Assembly: GCA_903936565.1 (NCBI GenBank)
Contig: CAIZVZ010000014.1
Coordinates: 1-34,514, forward strand
Reading direction: 5' to 3'
Source: an uncultured bacterium
GTDB lineage: Bacteria; Patescibacteriota; Minisyncoccia; Phycocordibacterales; CAIZLB01
Length of the DNA stretch: 34,514 nucleotides
The notes under the pieces were generated by a model that was given only the letters and a program-made list of their open reading frames with translations, was not told the DNA's origin and did not search any database. Below, piece after piece: positions 7,942 to 15,235 of this stretch. The number at the start of each line of letters is the position of its first letter. The first letter of the stretch is position 1. Made by a program: the position numbers and the translations under genes.

Positions 7942-9305
7942 TAGCTTATTCTGACTTTAAAAAATATTTCAATAATGACTTTTGGAAATCATTCAAAAGA
8001 CTACCTTTTGATATTAAAATCCCAGAGAAAGAGAGGTTTATAAAATTAGTTTATGATTCAATTGTAACAAAAAGGTACTATCCTTCTACTCCAATTCGAT
8101 ATATAGATATTGATAAAGGCAACGGTGTCGCGCGTACCGTTCCAGTTTTTGATCTCAAAGATTATTGTGTTTATTACTTTTGTATAAAAATACTAGAATC
8201 AAAAATTGCCATAAACAGAGTGCAAAATACTTTTGGTGGATGGACACTCGGAGGTGTTATGAGGCAAACTGAGGATGAAGAAGTTTCAATTTCCTCTCCT
8301 GTTATTGAAGATGTGGATGATATGATTGAAGCATCAACAAATCCATACTCATTTAATCCATACGCATGGTCGAAGGTTTATGGAGATTTTAATTCAAAAT
8401 TATATGCAACAGCCAAAACCTTTAATGGTAGTTACGTGGCTGAGTTAGATATTGCGAATTTTTATGATTCAGTACGCTTAGATATTCTTGAAAATAAAAT
8501 AAGAGAAATAACTACAAATAATGAATCTGAGGTAGTAAGTCTTTTATTTCATTTCTTAAACTATTGGAACAGAGAAATTAATTTTTATAATGGACAAACA
8601 GTAGGATTACCACAAGATGCACTAGGTGATTTCTCAAGAATTCTGGCAAACTTTTATCTACAGGACTATGATCTATATATGAAGGCGAAGGCAGAAGAAG
8701 TTGGTGGAAGCTATTTTAGATATGCAGACGATCAATTTTTATTTGCTCCAGATGAAGATGGGGTTAAGAAACTTGTTTTTTTCGCCTCAAAGAAACTTAA
8801 TTGTTTTGGTTTGAGCATAAATCAAAAAAAAGTTGTTTACAGAAAGACTGAGGAATTAATTACCTATAGATCTTTTGATGTGTTTGAGATACTTGCTAAC
8901 GAAGAAACTAGGGATAATCCAGATATTATCGAAAGTTTTGCTGATGAGTATTTGAAAATTAGATCAAGCGGTCTGGATAGTCTAAAGGGTAAAGGTTTGC
9001 CCCTAGTTAATAAATTACTTTTCAGAAAGATTGAATTATTACCAGTTAGTAAAAAGATGGTTATTTTATCAGATTTATTAGATGATAACTATATTTCAAT
9101 AATTAAAGCTGATAAATTTGAACGCATATATTCTCTGCTTTATTCGAAAGACAGAAAGAAATTTATTAATCAACTATTAAAGTTATCACAAAAGAATTAC
9201 CATAACTCTTTTCATTATGAATTGATTAAATTTTTAAAATCAAAAAAGATTGATTCGTCGACGGTAAAGGAAAGAGTTGCAGTTTTACAAAAACTTTATA
9301 AATAA
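7938..9305 (+). CDS. Reverse transcriptase inside the type I restriction operon
   Basis: This 455-residue protein has the ordered RT core. An N-terminal block has R66-T-V-P-V-F-D-L-K-D-Y. Motif A is ELDIANFYD (169-177, Asp171) and motif B is GLPQDALGDFSRILANFYL (223-241). Motif C is YADD (262-265) and motif D is GLSINQKK (291-298). All catalytic Asp are present. Motif B has S-R-x-L-A, as in the UG/Abi defence-type RTs, rather than the PQG...SP of group II introns or the SQ of diversity-generating RTs. No maturase, endonuclease or integrase domain follows, only a helical tail (about 310-455). It overlaps the Cys-rich gene by 4 nt and hsdR starts 6 nt after it. Almost no room is left for a separate non-coding RNA. 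An antiviral role is inferred. Confidence 0.9.
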   Translation: MIAYSDFKKYFNNDFWKSFKRLPFDIKIPEKERFIKLVYDSIVTKRYYPSTPIRYIDIDKGNGVARTVPVFDLKDYCVYYFCIKILESKIAINRVQNTFGGWTLGGVMRQTEDEEVSISSPVIEDVDDMIEASTNPYSFNPYAWSKVYGDFNSKLYATAKTFNGSYVAELDIANFYDSVRLDILENKIREITTNNESEVVSLLFHFLNYWNREINFYNGQTVGLPQDALGDFSRILANFYLQDYDLYMKAKAEEVGGSYFRYADDQFLFAPDEDGVKKLVFFASKKLNCFGLSINQKKVVYRKTEELITYRSFDVFEILANEETRDNPDIIESFADEYLKIRSSGLDSLKGKGLPLVNKLLFRKIELLPVSKKMVILSDLLDDNYISIIKADKFERIYSLLYSKDRKKFINQLLKLSQKNYHNSFHYELIKFLKSKKIDSSTVKERVAVLQKLYK

Positions 9306-9311
9306 AATAAT

Positions 9312-12290
9312 ATGACAACAAAAACAAACACAAAAGAATCAGGATTTGAAGAATTCATCGAGCAACAATTGGTGAGCTTACATAAATATAGATCACGACC
9401 AAGTTCTTCATATAACAAAGACCTTTGTATGGACACAGAGTTGGTCTTAGAGTTTATTCAAGCTACTCAAAAGGATAGTTGGAATAAGTTGGTTGAGCAA
9501 TACGGTGGTGACGTTGCTAACAGATTTTTGGCTAGGCTAGATGAAGAGCTTCTTTCTCGTGGCTTATTAAGTGTACTTCGTGAGGGTGTAAAAGATCGAG
9601 GGGTAAGTGTTCGTCTCGCATATTGGAAACCTGAGAATGTTAAGAATCCAGAAACACTAGCCGACTATGCTGGAAATATTTTGAGTGTCATGCGTCAGGT
9701 GAAATACAGTGCCAAGAATGAAAACTCAATTGATATGGTTATCTTTGTAAATGGTCTCCCCCTATTTACAACCGAACTCAAAAATCAGTTTACTGGTCAG
9801 AATGTTATTAATGCCATATCTCAATACAAAACGGACCGAGATCAAAAAGAAAAATTGTTGTCATTCAAGCGTTGTCTTACTCATTTTGCTGTAGATACTG
9901 AGCAAGCGTATATGACTACACGAATCACTGGATTAACTACATACTTCCTGCCATTTAATCTCGGTAATAAGGGATCATCAGGCAACCCTGACGCACCAAC
10001 AGGAAAGTATAAGACATATTATCTATGGGAAGAGGTTTGGTCCAAAGATAGTATATTTGATTTGCTTGGAAACTTCATTCAAGAAGTAACTGGAGAGAAG
10101 GAAGATAAAAATGGAAAGAAAAGAAAGGAAGAGAAGCTAATCTTTCCAAGATATCATCAACTTGAAACAGTTAGAAATATTATACGTGACGTAAGTGAAA
10201 ATGACGTCGGTATTAATTACCTTATTCAACACAGTGCAGGTTCAGGTAAAAGTAATACAATTGCATGGGTAGCACACCGTCTGGCTGAATTGCACACAGT
10301 TGAAGGAGAGCAAGCCTTTGATGGCGTAATTGTTGTTACAGACAGAAGGGTTCTCGATAAACAACTTTCAAATACTGTCAAAAGTTTCAGTCACGTCACT
10401 GGCTTAGTTAAGCACATTGAAAATGGGGGAAAGGAGCTTAAGGAATCACTTGAGTCTGGTATAAAAATTATTACTACGACATTACAAAAGTTTCCAGTTA
10501 TTGTTGATACTATAGAAAAAGTAGAAGGTAAGAGATTCGCTATTATTATCGATGAGGCCCACTCATCTCAATCAGGAGATTCTGCGAGTGATTTACGTCA
10601 GGTGTTATCACTGGATGATGCTGAAAAGCAGGCAGAGGCAGAAGAGAAAGTATTTAAGACGGTAGAAGATCAAATTGATGAACGTATTAAAGCAAGAAAG
10701 ATTTCAAGTCCTAATTTAAGTTATTTTGCCTTCACCGCTACTCCAAAACAGAAGACCCTTGAACTCTTCGGCACAGAAGACGTTTTGACTAAAAAATTCG
10801 CTCCATTTTCATTGTATTCAATGAAGCAGGCAATAGAAGAGAAGTTTATCCTAGATGTCCTGAGAAACTATACAACCTACGAGACTTATTTTGGACTATT
10901 GAAAAAAGTTGAAAGTGACCCAGAATTTGATAAGAAAAAAGCTCAAAAATTAATTGTTGGTTATGTTGAGAGGCATGAACATGCCATTGATAAAAAAACC
11001 GCCGTAATGGTGGAGCATTTTGAAGAAAAAATATCTCAATTGATTAATGGTAATGCTAAAGCAATGGTGGTCACAAAATCAAGATTACATGCAGTTAGAT
11101 ATAAACTAGCCTTTGATAAATATCTGAAAGAAAAAGGTTATAATCACAGGGCGCTTGTTGCATTTTCTGGTAGTGTAAGGGATGTTGACACAAAATTGGA
11201 ATATACAGAAGCTCAAATGAATGGTTTTTCAGAAAATCAAACTGCTGAAGAATTTAAGAGAGACGAGTGTAAGTTTTTGATTGTTGCTCAAAAGTTTCAG
11301 ACAGGTTTTGATCAGCCGTTATTGTCTGTGATGTATGTTGATAAGAAGCTCAGTGGAGTTAATGCTGTGCAGACACTGTCTCGACTTAATAGAACTACTT
11401 ATGGTAAAGAAGAAACTTTTGTTTTGGATTTTGTTAATAAAACAGACGATATTAAAGATGCTTTTCAGCCATATTATACAACTACAATTTTATCTGAATC
11501 TACTGATCCTAACATCTTGCATGATTTGGAAAGAGATATTAAGGGATTTAAATTCTTTACAGATTTTGAAGTGAATGGATTTATTGATGAGTATTTTTCT
11601 GGTGCAAAGCCTGATAAATTGAATTATATAATAGACGGTGTAGTTTCTAGAATAGATCAAGAAAACCTGACAGAGGGGGAAATTGAGAGCTTTAAGGCTA
11701 CGGTATTTGATTATATTAAGAAGTATGCATTCATATCGCAAATTGCTACATTTAAGGATCCGCAGCTGGAGAAATTATATATATTCTTAAAGTTCTTAAT
11801 AAAGAAATTACCTAAAAAGGAAAATCCATTACCGTATGAGGTTCTAGAAGCTATCGACATGGAGACTTATAAGATTGAAAAAAAGAATGAAGTGAATGTT
11901 GTTCTTGAGGATAGTGAAGGTGTAATTGACCCAATGGGTAGAGGAGATGGTAAATCTGATTTGGAAGACGAGAAAGACGCTTTGTCTAGAATAATAAAGG
12001 AGATAAACGAGAGGTATGGTACAGAATTTTCTGATTCTGACAAAATAATTTTAAATAGCCTTAGTACAAAATTGTTTAAAAATGAAGCACTTCAGGGGTC
12101 AGTTAAAAATAATAGCAAAGACTCTGCAAAACTTAAATTTGATGAAATGTTTGAAAATGAACTGGTTGATATGTTAGATAATCATTTCAATCTATATCAA
12201 AAGCTAGATAAGAGTCCAGAGCTTAAGAAGTTTGTCCAGGAAAGAGTATTTGAGTATTTGGTTAGAAAGATTGATAATGATAAGAAATAA
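9312..12290 (+). CDS. hsdR: Type I restriction enzyme, endonuclease and translocase subunit
   Basis: This 992-residue protein is the motor and nuclease of the type I enzyme. The N-terminal PD-(D/E)xK nuclease shows Asp141, Glu155-Leu-Lys157 and a following Q-x3-Y-like segment (ISQYKTDR). The SF2 translocase has Walker A AGSGKS (309-314), DEAH (414-417) and FAFTATPK as motif III. The second RecA lobe includes a QTGFDQPLLSVMYVDK segment and the arginine motif QTLSRLNR. A C-terminal helical region for HsdM contact follows. All catalytic residues are intact and the length is usual. It begins 6 nt after the reverse transcriptase and shares the operon. The enzyme should cut DNA lacking methylation at the HsdS target. 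Confidence 0.97.
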   Translation: MTTKTNTKESGFEEFIEQQLVSLHKYRSRPSSSYNKDLCMDTELVLEFIQATQKDSWNKLVEQYGGDVANRFLARLDEELLSRGLLSVLREGVKDRGVSVRLAYWKPENVKNPETLADYAGNILSVMRQVKYSAKNENSIDMVIFVNGLPLFTTELKNQFTGQNVINAISQYKTDRDQKEKLLSFKRCLTHFAVDTEQAYMTTRITGLTTYFLPFNLGNKGSSGNPDAPTGKYKTYYLWEEVWSKDSIFDLLGNFIQEVTGEKEDKNGKKRKEEKLIFPRYHQLETVRNIIRDVSENDVGINYLIQHSAGSGKSNTIAWVAHRLAELHTVEGEQAFDGVIVVTDRRVLDKQLSNTVKSFSHVTGLVKHIENGGKELKESLESGIKIITTTLQKFPVIVDTIEKVEGKRFAIIIDEAHSSQSGDSASDLRQVLSLDDAEKQAEAEEKVFKTVEDQIDERIKARKISSPNLSYFAFTATPKQKTLELFGTEDVLTKKFAPFSLYSMKQAIEEKFILDVLRNYTTYETYFGLLKKVESDPEFDKKKAQKLIVGYVERHEHAIDKKTAVMVEHFEEKISQLINGNAKAMVVTKSRLHAVRYKLAFDKYLKEKGYNHRALVAFSGSVRDVDTKLEYTEAQMNGFSENQTAEEFKRDECKFLIVAQKFQTGFDQPLLSVMYVDKKLSGVNAVQTLSRLNRTTYGKEETFVLDFVNKTDDIKDAFQPYYTTTILSESTDPNILHDLERDIKGFKFFTDFEVNGFIDEYFSGAKPDKLNYIIDGVVSRIDQENLTEGEIESFKATVFDYIKKYAFISQIATFKDPQLEKLYIFLKFLIKKLPKKENPLPYEVLEAIDMETYKIEKKNEVNVVLEDSEGVIDPMGRGDGKSDLEDEKDALSRIIKEINERYGTEFSDSDKIILNSLSTKLFKNEALQGSVKNNSKDSAKLKFDEMFENELVDMLDNHFNLYQKLDKSPELKKFVQERVFEYLVRKIDNDKK

Positions 12291-12333
12291 TATAAGTATA
12301 ATTAATTAACAAGAAAGATTACTTATTTACTAA

Positions 12334-12996
12334 ATGCCCCACCCCTTCCAAAAACTTAAAAGAAAACTTTCACGCCTGAGGCGGTCAATCAATGCCGCTA
12401 ATACTCCTCGTCCTGCTCGACCTATAAAAATCTCCCAAAAGCAAATCACACTTTCTGGTCAGGAAATTGAATATACTCTCCGTCTAAACCCACGCTCCAA
12501 ATCCATCAGGTTCGCCATTCACGCTGGTGGGGAATTTATTGTGACAGCTCCACCTAGGGCGACGCAAATAATGATAGAGAGCTTGATTAAACTTAAGGCT
12601 GATTGGATACTTGATAAAATAAATCATTTTAAGAATGTTATAAAAATTCCAAGAAAATCTAAAGCAGAACAAAAGGCAGAATATGCGCGTCTCAAAAATG
12701 ATGCACTTAAAATCGCAACCGAGAAGGTTGCTTATTGGAACACATTTTACAATTTCAAATACAAAAATATCAGTATCAAAAATCAAAAGACAAGGTGGGG
12801 GAGTTGCTCGAGGAACGGGAATCTGAATTTTAATTATAAGATCGCGCTAATTAGCGATAAGCTCGCGGATTATCTTGTTGTACATGAAATTTCTCATTTA
12901 GGCGAATTCAATCACTCTGCAAAATTCTGGGCGCTCGTTGCAAAAACTATTCCAGATTATGCGATTGTTAGAAGGGAATTGAAGGGGGTTAAATAG
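12334..12996 (+). CDS. YgjP-like zinc metallopeptidase (DUF45/M48-like)
   Basis: A 220-residue protein with the YgjP-family signatures QKTRWGSCSRNGNLNFN (151-167) and HEISH (184-188), followed by a third ligand, H194, in EFNHSAKFW. This fits a gluzincin-like zinc site. The first 30 residues are a basic, Pro-rich extension. The physiological substrate of YgjP proteins is not known. The gene follows hsdR after 43 nt on the same strand. Genes of this family are frequent neighbours of type I restriction operons, so it is probably the last gene of this operon. A hairpin-forming segment follows at 13021-13045. Confidence 0.9.
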   Translation: MPHPFQKLKRKLSRLRRSINAANTPRPARPIKISQKQITLSGQEIEYTLRLNPRSKSIRFAIHAGGEFIVTAPPRATQIMIESLIKLKADWILDKINHFKNVIKIPRKSKAEQKAEYARLKNDALKIATEKVAYWNTFYNFKYKNISIKNQKTRWGSCSRNGNLNFNYKIALISDKLADYLVVHEISHLGEFNHSAKFWALVAKTIPDYAIVRRELKGVK

Positions 12997-13020
12997 CTGG
13001 CATGCTAATTTGTAATTTCA

Positions 13021-13045
13021 AATAGCGTCCATTCTGCGCGCTATT
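13021..13045 (+). terminator. Hairpin between the restriction operon and the CDPS-like gene
   Basis: Inverted repeat aatagcg (13021-13027) and cgctatt (13039-13045) with an 11-nt loop. No good U-run follows, so it is a weak terminator candidate. It could equally be a regulatory site for the gene starting at 13093. Confidence 0.35.
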
Positions 13046-13092
13046 CAAATATTTGTAAATTATGATACGATATGCTCAATTACTAGAAGTAT

Positions 13093-13794
13093 ATGAAAAT
13101 ACGACAATATCTAAATACCAACGCGGAAGATATTCTCTCGAAGAAAAACAACATATTTATTCCAATATGTTTGGGTAATAGATTCTTCTCATATAAGGGT
13201 GTATTGAACGAAAATATAGAAAAATACCTAATGTGGGCACTATCCAACACAAAAGAAAAAGTTCTATTTATCGTTGTAGACAAAATTCAGAATACCAACT
13301 TCTTTATTAGAAATAATCGTAAGTCTGAACAAGCAAGCTTAGAACATGTTTTAAAAGAGGGTGATATTCTAAAGAGTGCAATTGATAAATTAATCAAAAA
13401 ACTTCCAAAAAACTTCCAGAAAAAAGTTGAGGTAATAAGATGGAGTGACTATGAAAATTCAGACCCACTTTGTCGAGAAATAACGGAAATTGTTTACAAA
13501 GATTTTAAAGATAATGATGATTTTAGAAACAATGTTTTGGAATCAGTTAAGTCCTCGGTAACTGATCGGGAATTTTCTGAAGAAAATTATTTGAGACTTT
13601 GCAATTATGTTCTCGATGAATTTTGTGTTGTCTACTCTGGAATAGAATATAATGGAGAATATTTCGGACTATATTTGTATCCAGACACTGACGCAGTGTT
13701 GGATTTAATCGAAAGTATTAAAATGGGAGATATTTTTAAGGAATTGCACGACAAACTTCCTAAGCAAAAAACGGGAGTACTGATATTAAACTAA
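13093..13794 (+). CDS. Cyclodipeptide synthase-like protein with Cys in place of the catalytic Ser
   Basis: This 233-residue protein lines up by eye along its whole length with tRNA-dependent cyclodipeptide synthases such as AlbC. These enzymes join two aminoacyl groups from charged tRNAs into a cyclic dipeptide. The block PICLGNRFFSYKG (24-36) matches the AlbC block GISAGNSYFSQKN. AlbC Ser37, which carries the aminoacyl intermediate, falls on Cys26 here. Other key residues are kept: NYVLDE gives Tyr172 and Glu176 (AlbC Tyr178/Glu182), and LYLYPDT gives Tyr196 (AlbC Tyr202). Asn29 is of the NYH type, while Pro197 is of the XYP type, so the protein mixes the two subfamily marks. The length is typical. 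A methyltransferase gene follows after 14 nt. The product cannot be predicted. Confidence 0.8.
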   Translation: MKIRQYLNTNAEDILSKKNNIFIPICLGNRFFSYKGVLNENIEKYLMWALSNTKEKVLFIVVDKIQNTNFFIRNNRKSEQASLEHVLKEGDILKSAIDKLIKKLPKNFQKKVEVIRWSDYENSDPLCREITEIVYKDFKDNDDFRNNVLESVKSSVTDREFSEENYLRLCNYVLDEFCVVYSGIEYNGEYFGLYLYPDTDAVLDLIESIKMGDIFKELHDKLPKQKTGVLILN

Positions 13795-13808
13795 TTTAAT
13801 CACATATT

Positions 13809-14384
13809 ATGAAAATTGATGAATTTTATGACAGTGTTGCATCGGAGTATGAAAACATAATTAATTCCCCAGAAGTTAATGCGAAGCTAATGCCTAAGAT
13901 TAAAGAGTTGTTTATTAAATACAATATCACCGAAGGTTCGATTCTGGATGTTGGATGCGGACCTGGAAATTTGAAGAGTGTATTAGGAGATAAATTTAAT
14001 TATACGGGGATTGATGTTTCTGAGAAGATGCTTTTTGAAGCAAAAGAAAAGGGATATCAGGTAATTAAGGGTAGAACAGAAGATGAAATTACTAAAATTC
14101 ACGATAAATCTGTTGACTATATTATTTCTTCAAGTACTCTGCACGTTGTTAAAGATTTAAATACGGTTATCGAAAACTTTGATAGAATTGCCAACAAAGG
14201 TTGGTTAATAACTCTTCCTGATATAACAGAAAATTTCATGAAAAATTTTCCTGTCGATGAGCCGCTGTATAATCATGTAAACTTCCCGATTATGGGAGTC
14301 AAAGAAGATATAATAATTCATGGCTGGACATCTCCTTCGGCTAATGAAGATATAAATGAGAGGGTGGTTATGAGGCTGTTTTAA
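13809..14384 (+). CDS. Class I SAM-dependent methyltransferase
   Basis: This 191-residue Rossmann-type methyltransferase has motif I LDVGCGPGN (46-54) and the acidic end of strand 2 in TGIDVS (Asp69). A motif IV-like segment, SVDYIISSSTLHVV, follows. The N-terminal helix FYDSVASEYENII is typical of small-molecule methyltransferases. At 191 residues it is rather short, and the last strands of the fold are compact. It starts 14 nt after the CDPS-like gene. Methyltransferases are common tailoring enzymes in cyclodipeptide clusters, where they methylate ring nitrogens or side chains. That role is inferred here from position only. Confidence 0.85.
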   Translation: MKIDEFYDSVASEYENIINSPEVNAKLMPKIKELFIKYNITEGSILDVGCGPGNLKSVLGDKFNYTGIDVSEKMLFEAKEKGYQVIKGRTEDEITKIHDKSVDYIISSSTLHVVKDLNTVIENFDRIANKGWLITLPDITENFMKNFPVDEPLYNHVNFPIMGVKEDIIIHGWTSPSANEDINERVVMRLF

Positions 14385-14410
14385 AATAGTACAAGTTTAA
14401 TTGCAGGACT

Positions 14411-14441
14411 TTGAACATTAAACCCCAGTTAATGCTATAAT
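14411..14441 (+). promoter_or_regulatory. Promoter of the TspO gene
   Basis: TTGAAC at 14411-14416, a 19-nt spacer, an extended TG at 14433-14434 and a perfect TATAAT at 14436-14441. The ATG at 14448 is 6 nt after the -10 box, another leaderless-type start. The element shows that TspO can be transcribed apart from the CDPS-methyltransferase pair. Confidence 0.6.
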
Positions 14442-14447
14442 TACCTC

Positions 14448-14846
14448 ATGAATAACACCTACAACTGGTACTCACAACTAATTAAGCCAAAATGGGCGCC
14501 GCCAAGTTATCTTTTTGGTCCGGTTTGGAGCGTACTTTATGTTTTAATTTTTGCGAGTTTTGGAACGGTCTTCTATAAAGCATTTACAAAACAACTCCCA
14601 TGGATTGTTGCGCTGCCTTTTATCCTGAACCTAATTTTCAATTTCATATTTACTCCAATTCAATTTGGCCTGAGGAATAACCTGCTCGCAGCGGTAGATA
14701 TCCTACTGGTGCTCGGAACTCTAATTTGGGCGATATGTGCAATTTACCCGCATGTAAAATGGATTGCTTACATTCAAATTCCATATCTACTTTGGGTTGC
14801 ATTTGCAACAGTGCTGCAGCTTACGGTGACATATTTGAATCGATAG
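14448..14846 (+). CDS. TspO/MBR family protein (tryptophan-rich sensory protein)
   Basis: A 132-residue membrane protein with five hydrophobic segments and the family blocks. These are KPKWAPPSYLFGPVWSVLYV (13-32), NLIFNFIFTPIQFGLRNN near the middle and PYLLWVAFATVLQLTV near the end. TspO proteins bind porphyrins and related hydrophobic ligands and are linked to stress responses. The family often has Asn where this one has Gln (VLQ) in the last helix. It has its own promoter. A CPR cell with no visible haem pathway in this window makes the ligand uncertain. Confidence 0.92.
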   Translation: MNNTYNWYSQLIKPKWAPPSYLFGPVWSVLYVLIFASFGTVFYKAFTKQLPWIVALPFILNLIFNFIFTPIQFGLRNNLLAAVDILLVLGTLIWAICAIYPHVKWIAYIQIPYLLWVAFATVLQLTVTYLNR

Positions 14847-14865
14847 TCCATAAAATCATTAACCG

Positions 14866-15132
14866 ATGAACTCATTGAAAGACAAAACATTTACAGAAAA
14901 AGTTCATGATGTTGTGCGTCAAATTCCCAAGGGGAAATTTTTAACATACAAAGAAGTTGCAGAGAGGGCTGGAAACAAGAATGCTGTTAGGGCAGTTGGT
15001 ACTATATTATCGAAAAACTTCGATAAAAATATTCCATGCCACAGAGTAATTAGGTCGGATGGAAAAACTGGCCAGTACAATAGAGGTGCGAGCGAAAAGA
15101 TTAGGTTGCTAAAGCAAGAGGGAGCGATTTGA
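14866..15132 (+). CDS. Short MGMT-like DNA repair protein (methylated-DNA--cysteine methyltransferase domain)
   Basis: This 88-residue protein is only the C-terminal active-site domain of O6-alkylguanine-DNA alkyltransferase. It contains LTYKEVAERAG (26-36), the Arg-finger helix AVRAVGTILSKN and the active site IPCHRVIRSDG with Cys58. The end GQYNRGASEKIRLLKQEGA is typical. The acceptor Cys is present, unlike many alkyltransferase-like proteins that carry Trp there. It may therefore repair alkylated guanine directly or only flag it. It starts 19 nt after tspO, probably in the same transcript, and ends with TGA. Confidence 0.92.
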   Translation: MNSLKDKTFTEKVHDVVRQIPKGKFLTYKEVAERAGNKNAVRAVGTILSKNFDKNIPCHRVIRSDGKTGQYNRGASEKIRLLKQEGAI

Positions 15133-15235
15133 TCACTGAGCTAATATTTAAATCAAAACCGTGGATAATAAAATATCTATTTTGAAAAAAATCTATTATA
15201 ATTAGGTTTATTATATAGATAATTTATTTTAAACG

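Noticed and set aside
7938-9305. Diversity-generating retroelement acting on hsdS or the giant fibre gene
   Set aside because: Motif B lacks the SQ signature of these RTs, no Avd-like gene is present, and I saw no template/variable repeat pair. A full repeat search with A-to-N mismatch was not possible by eye.
7938-9305. Group II intron inserted in the operon
   Set aside because: There is no maturase or endonuclease domain, no intron RNA space on either side, and the flanking genes are intact.
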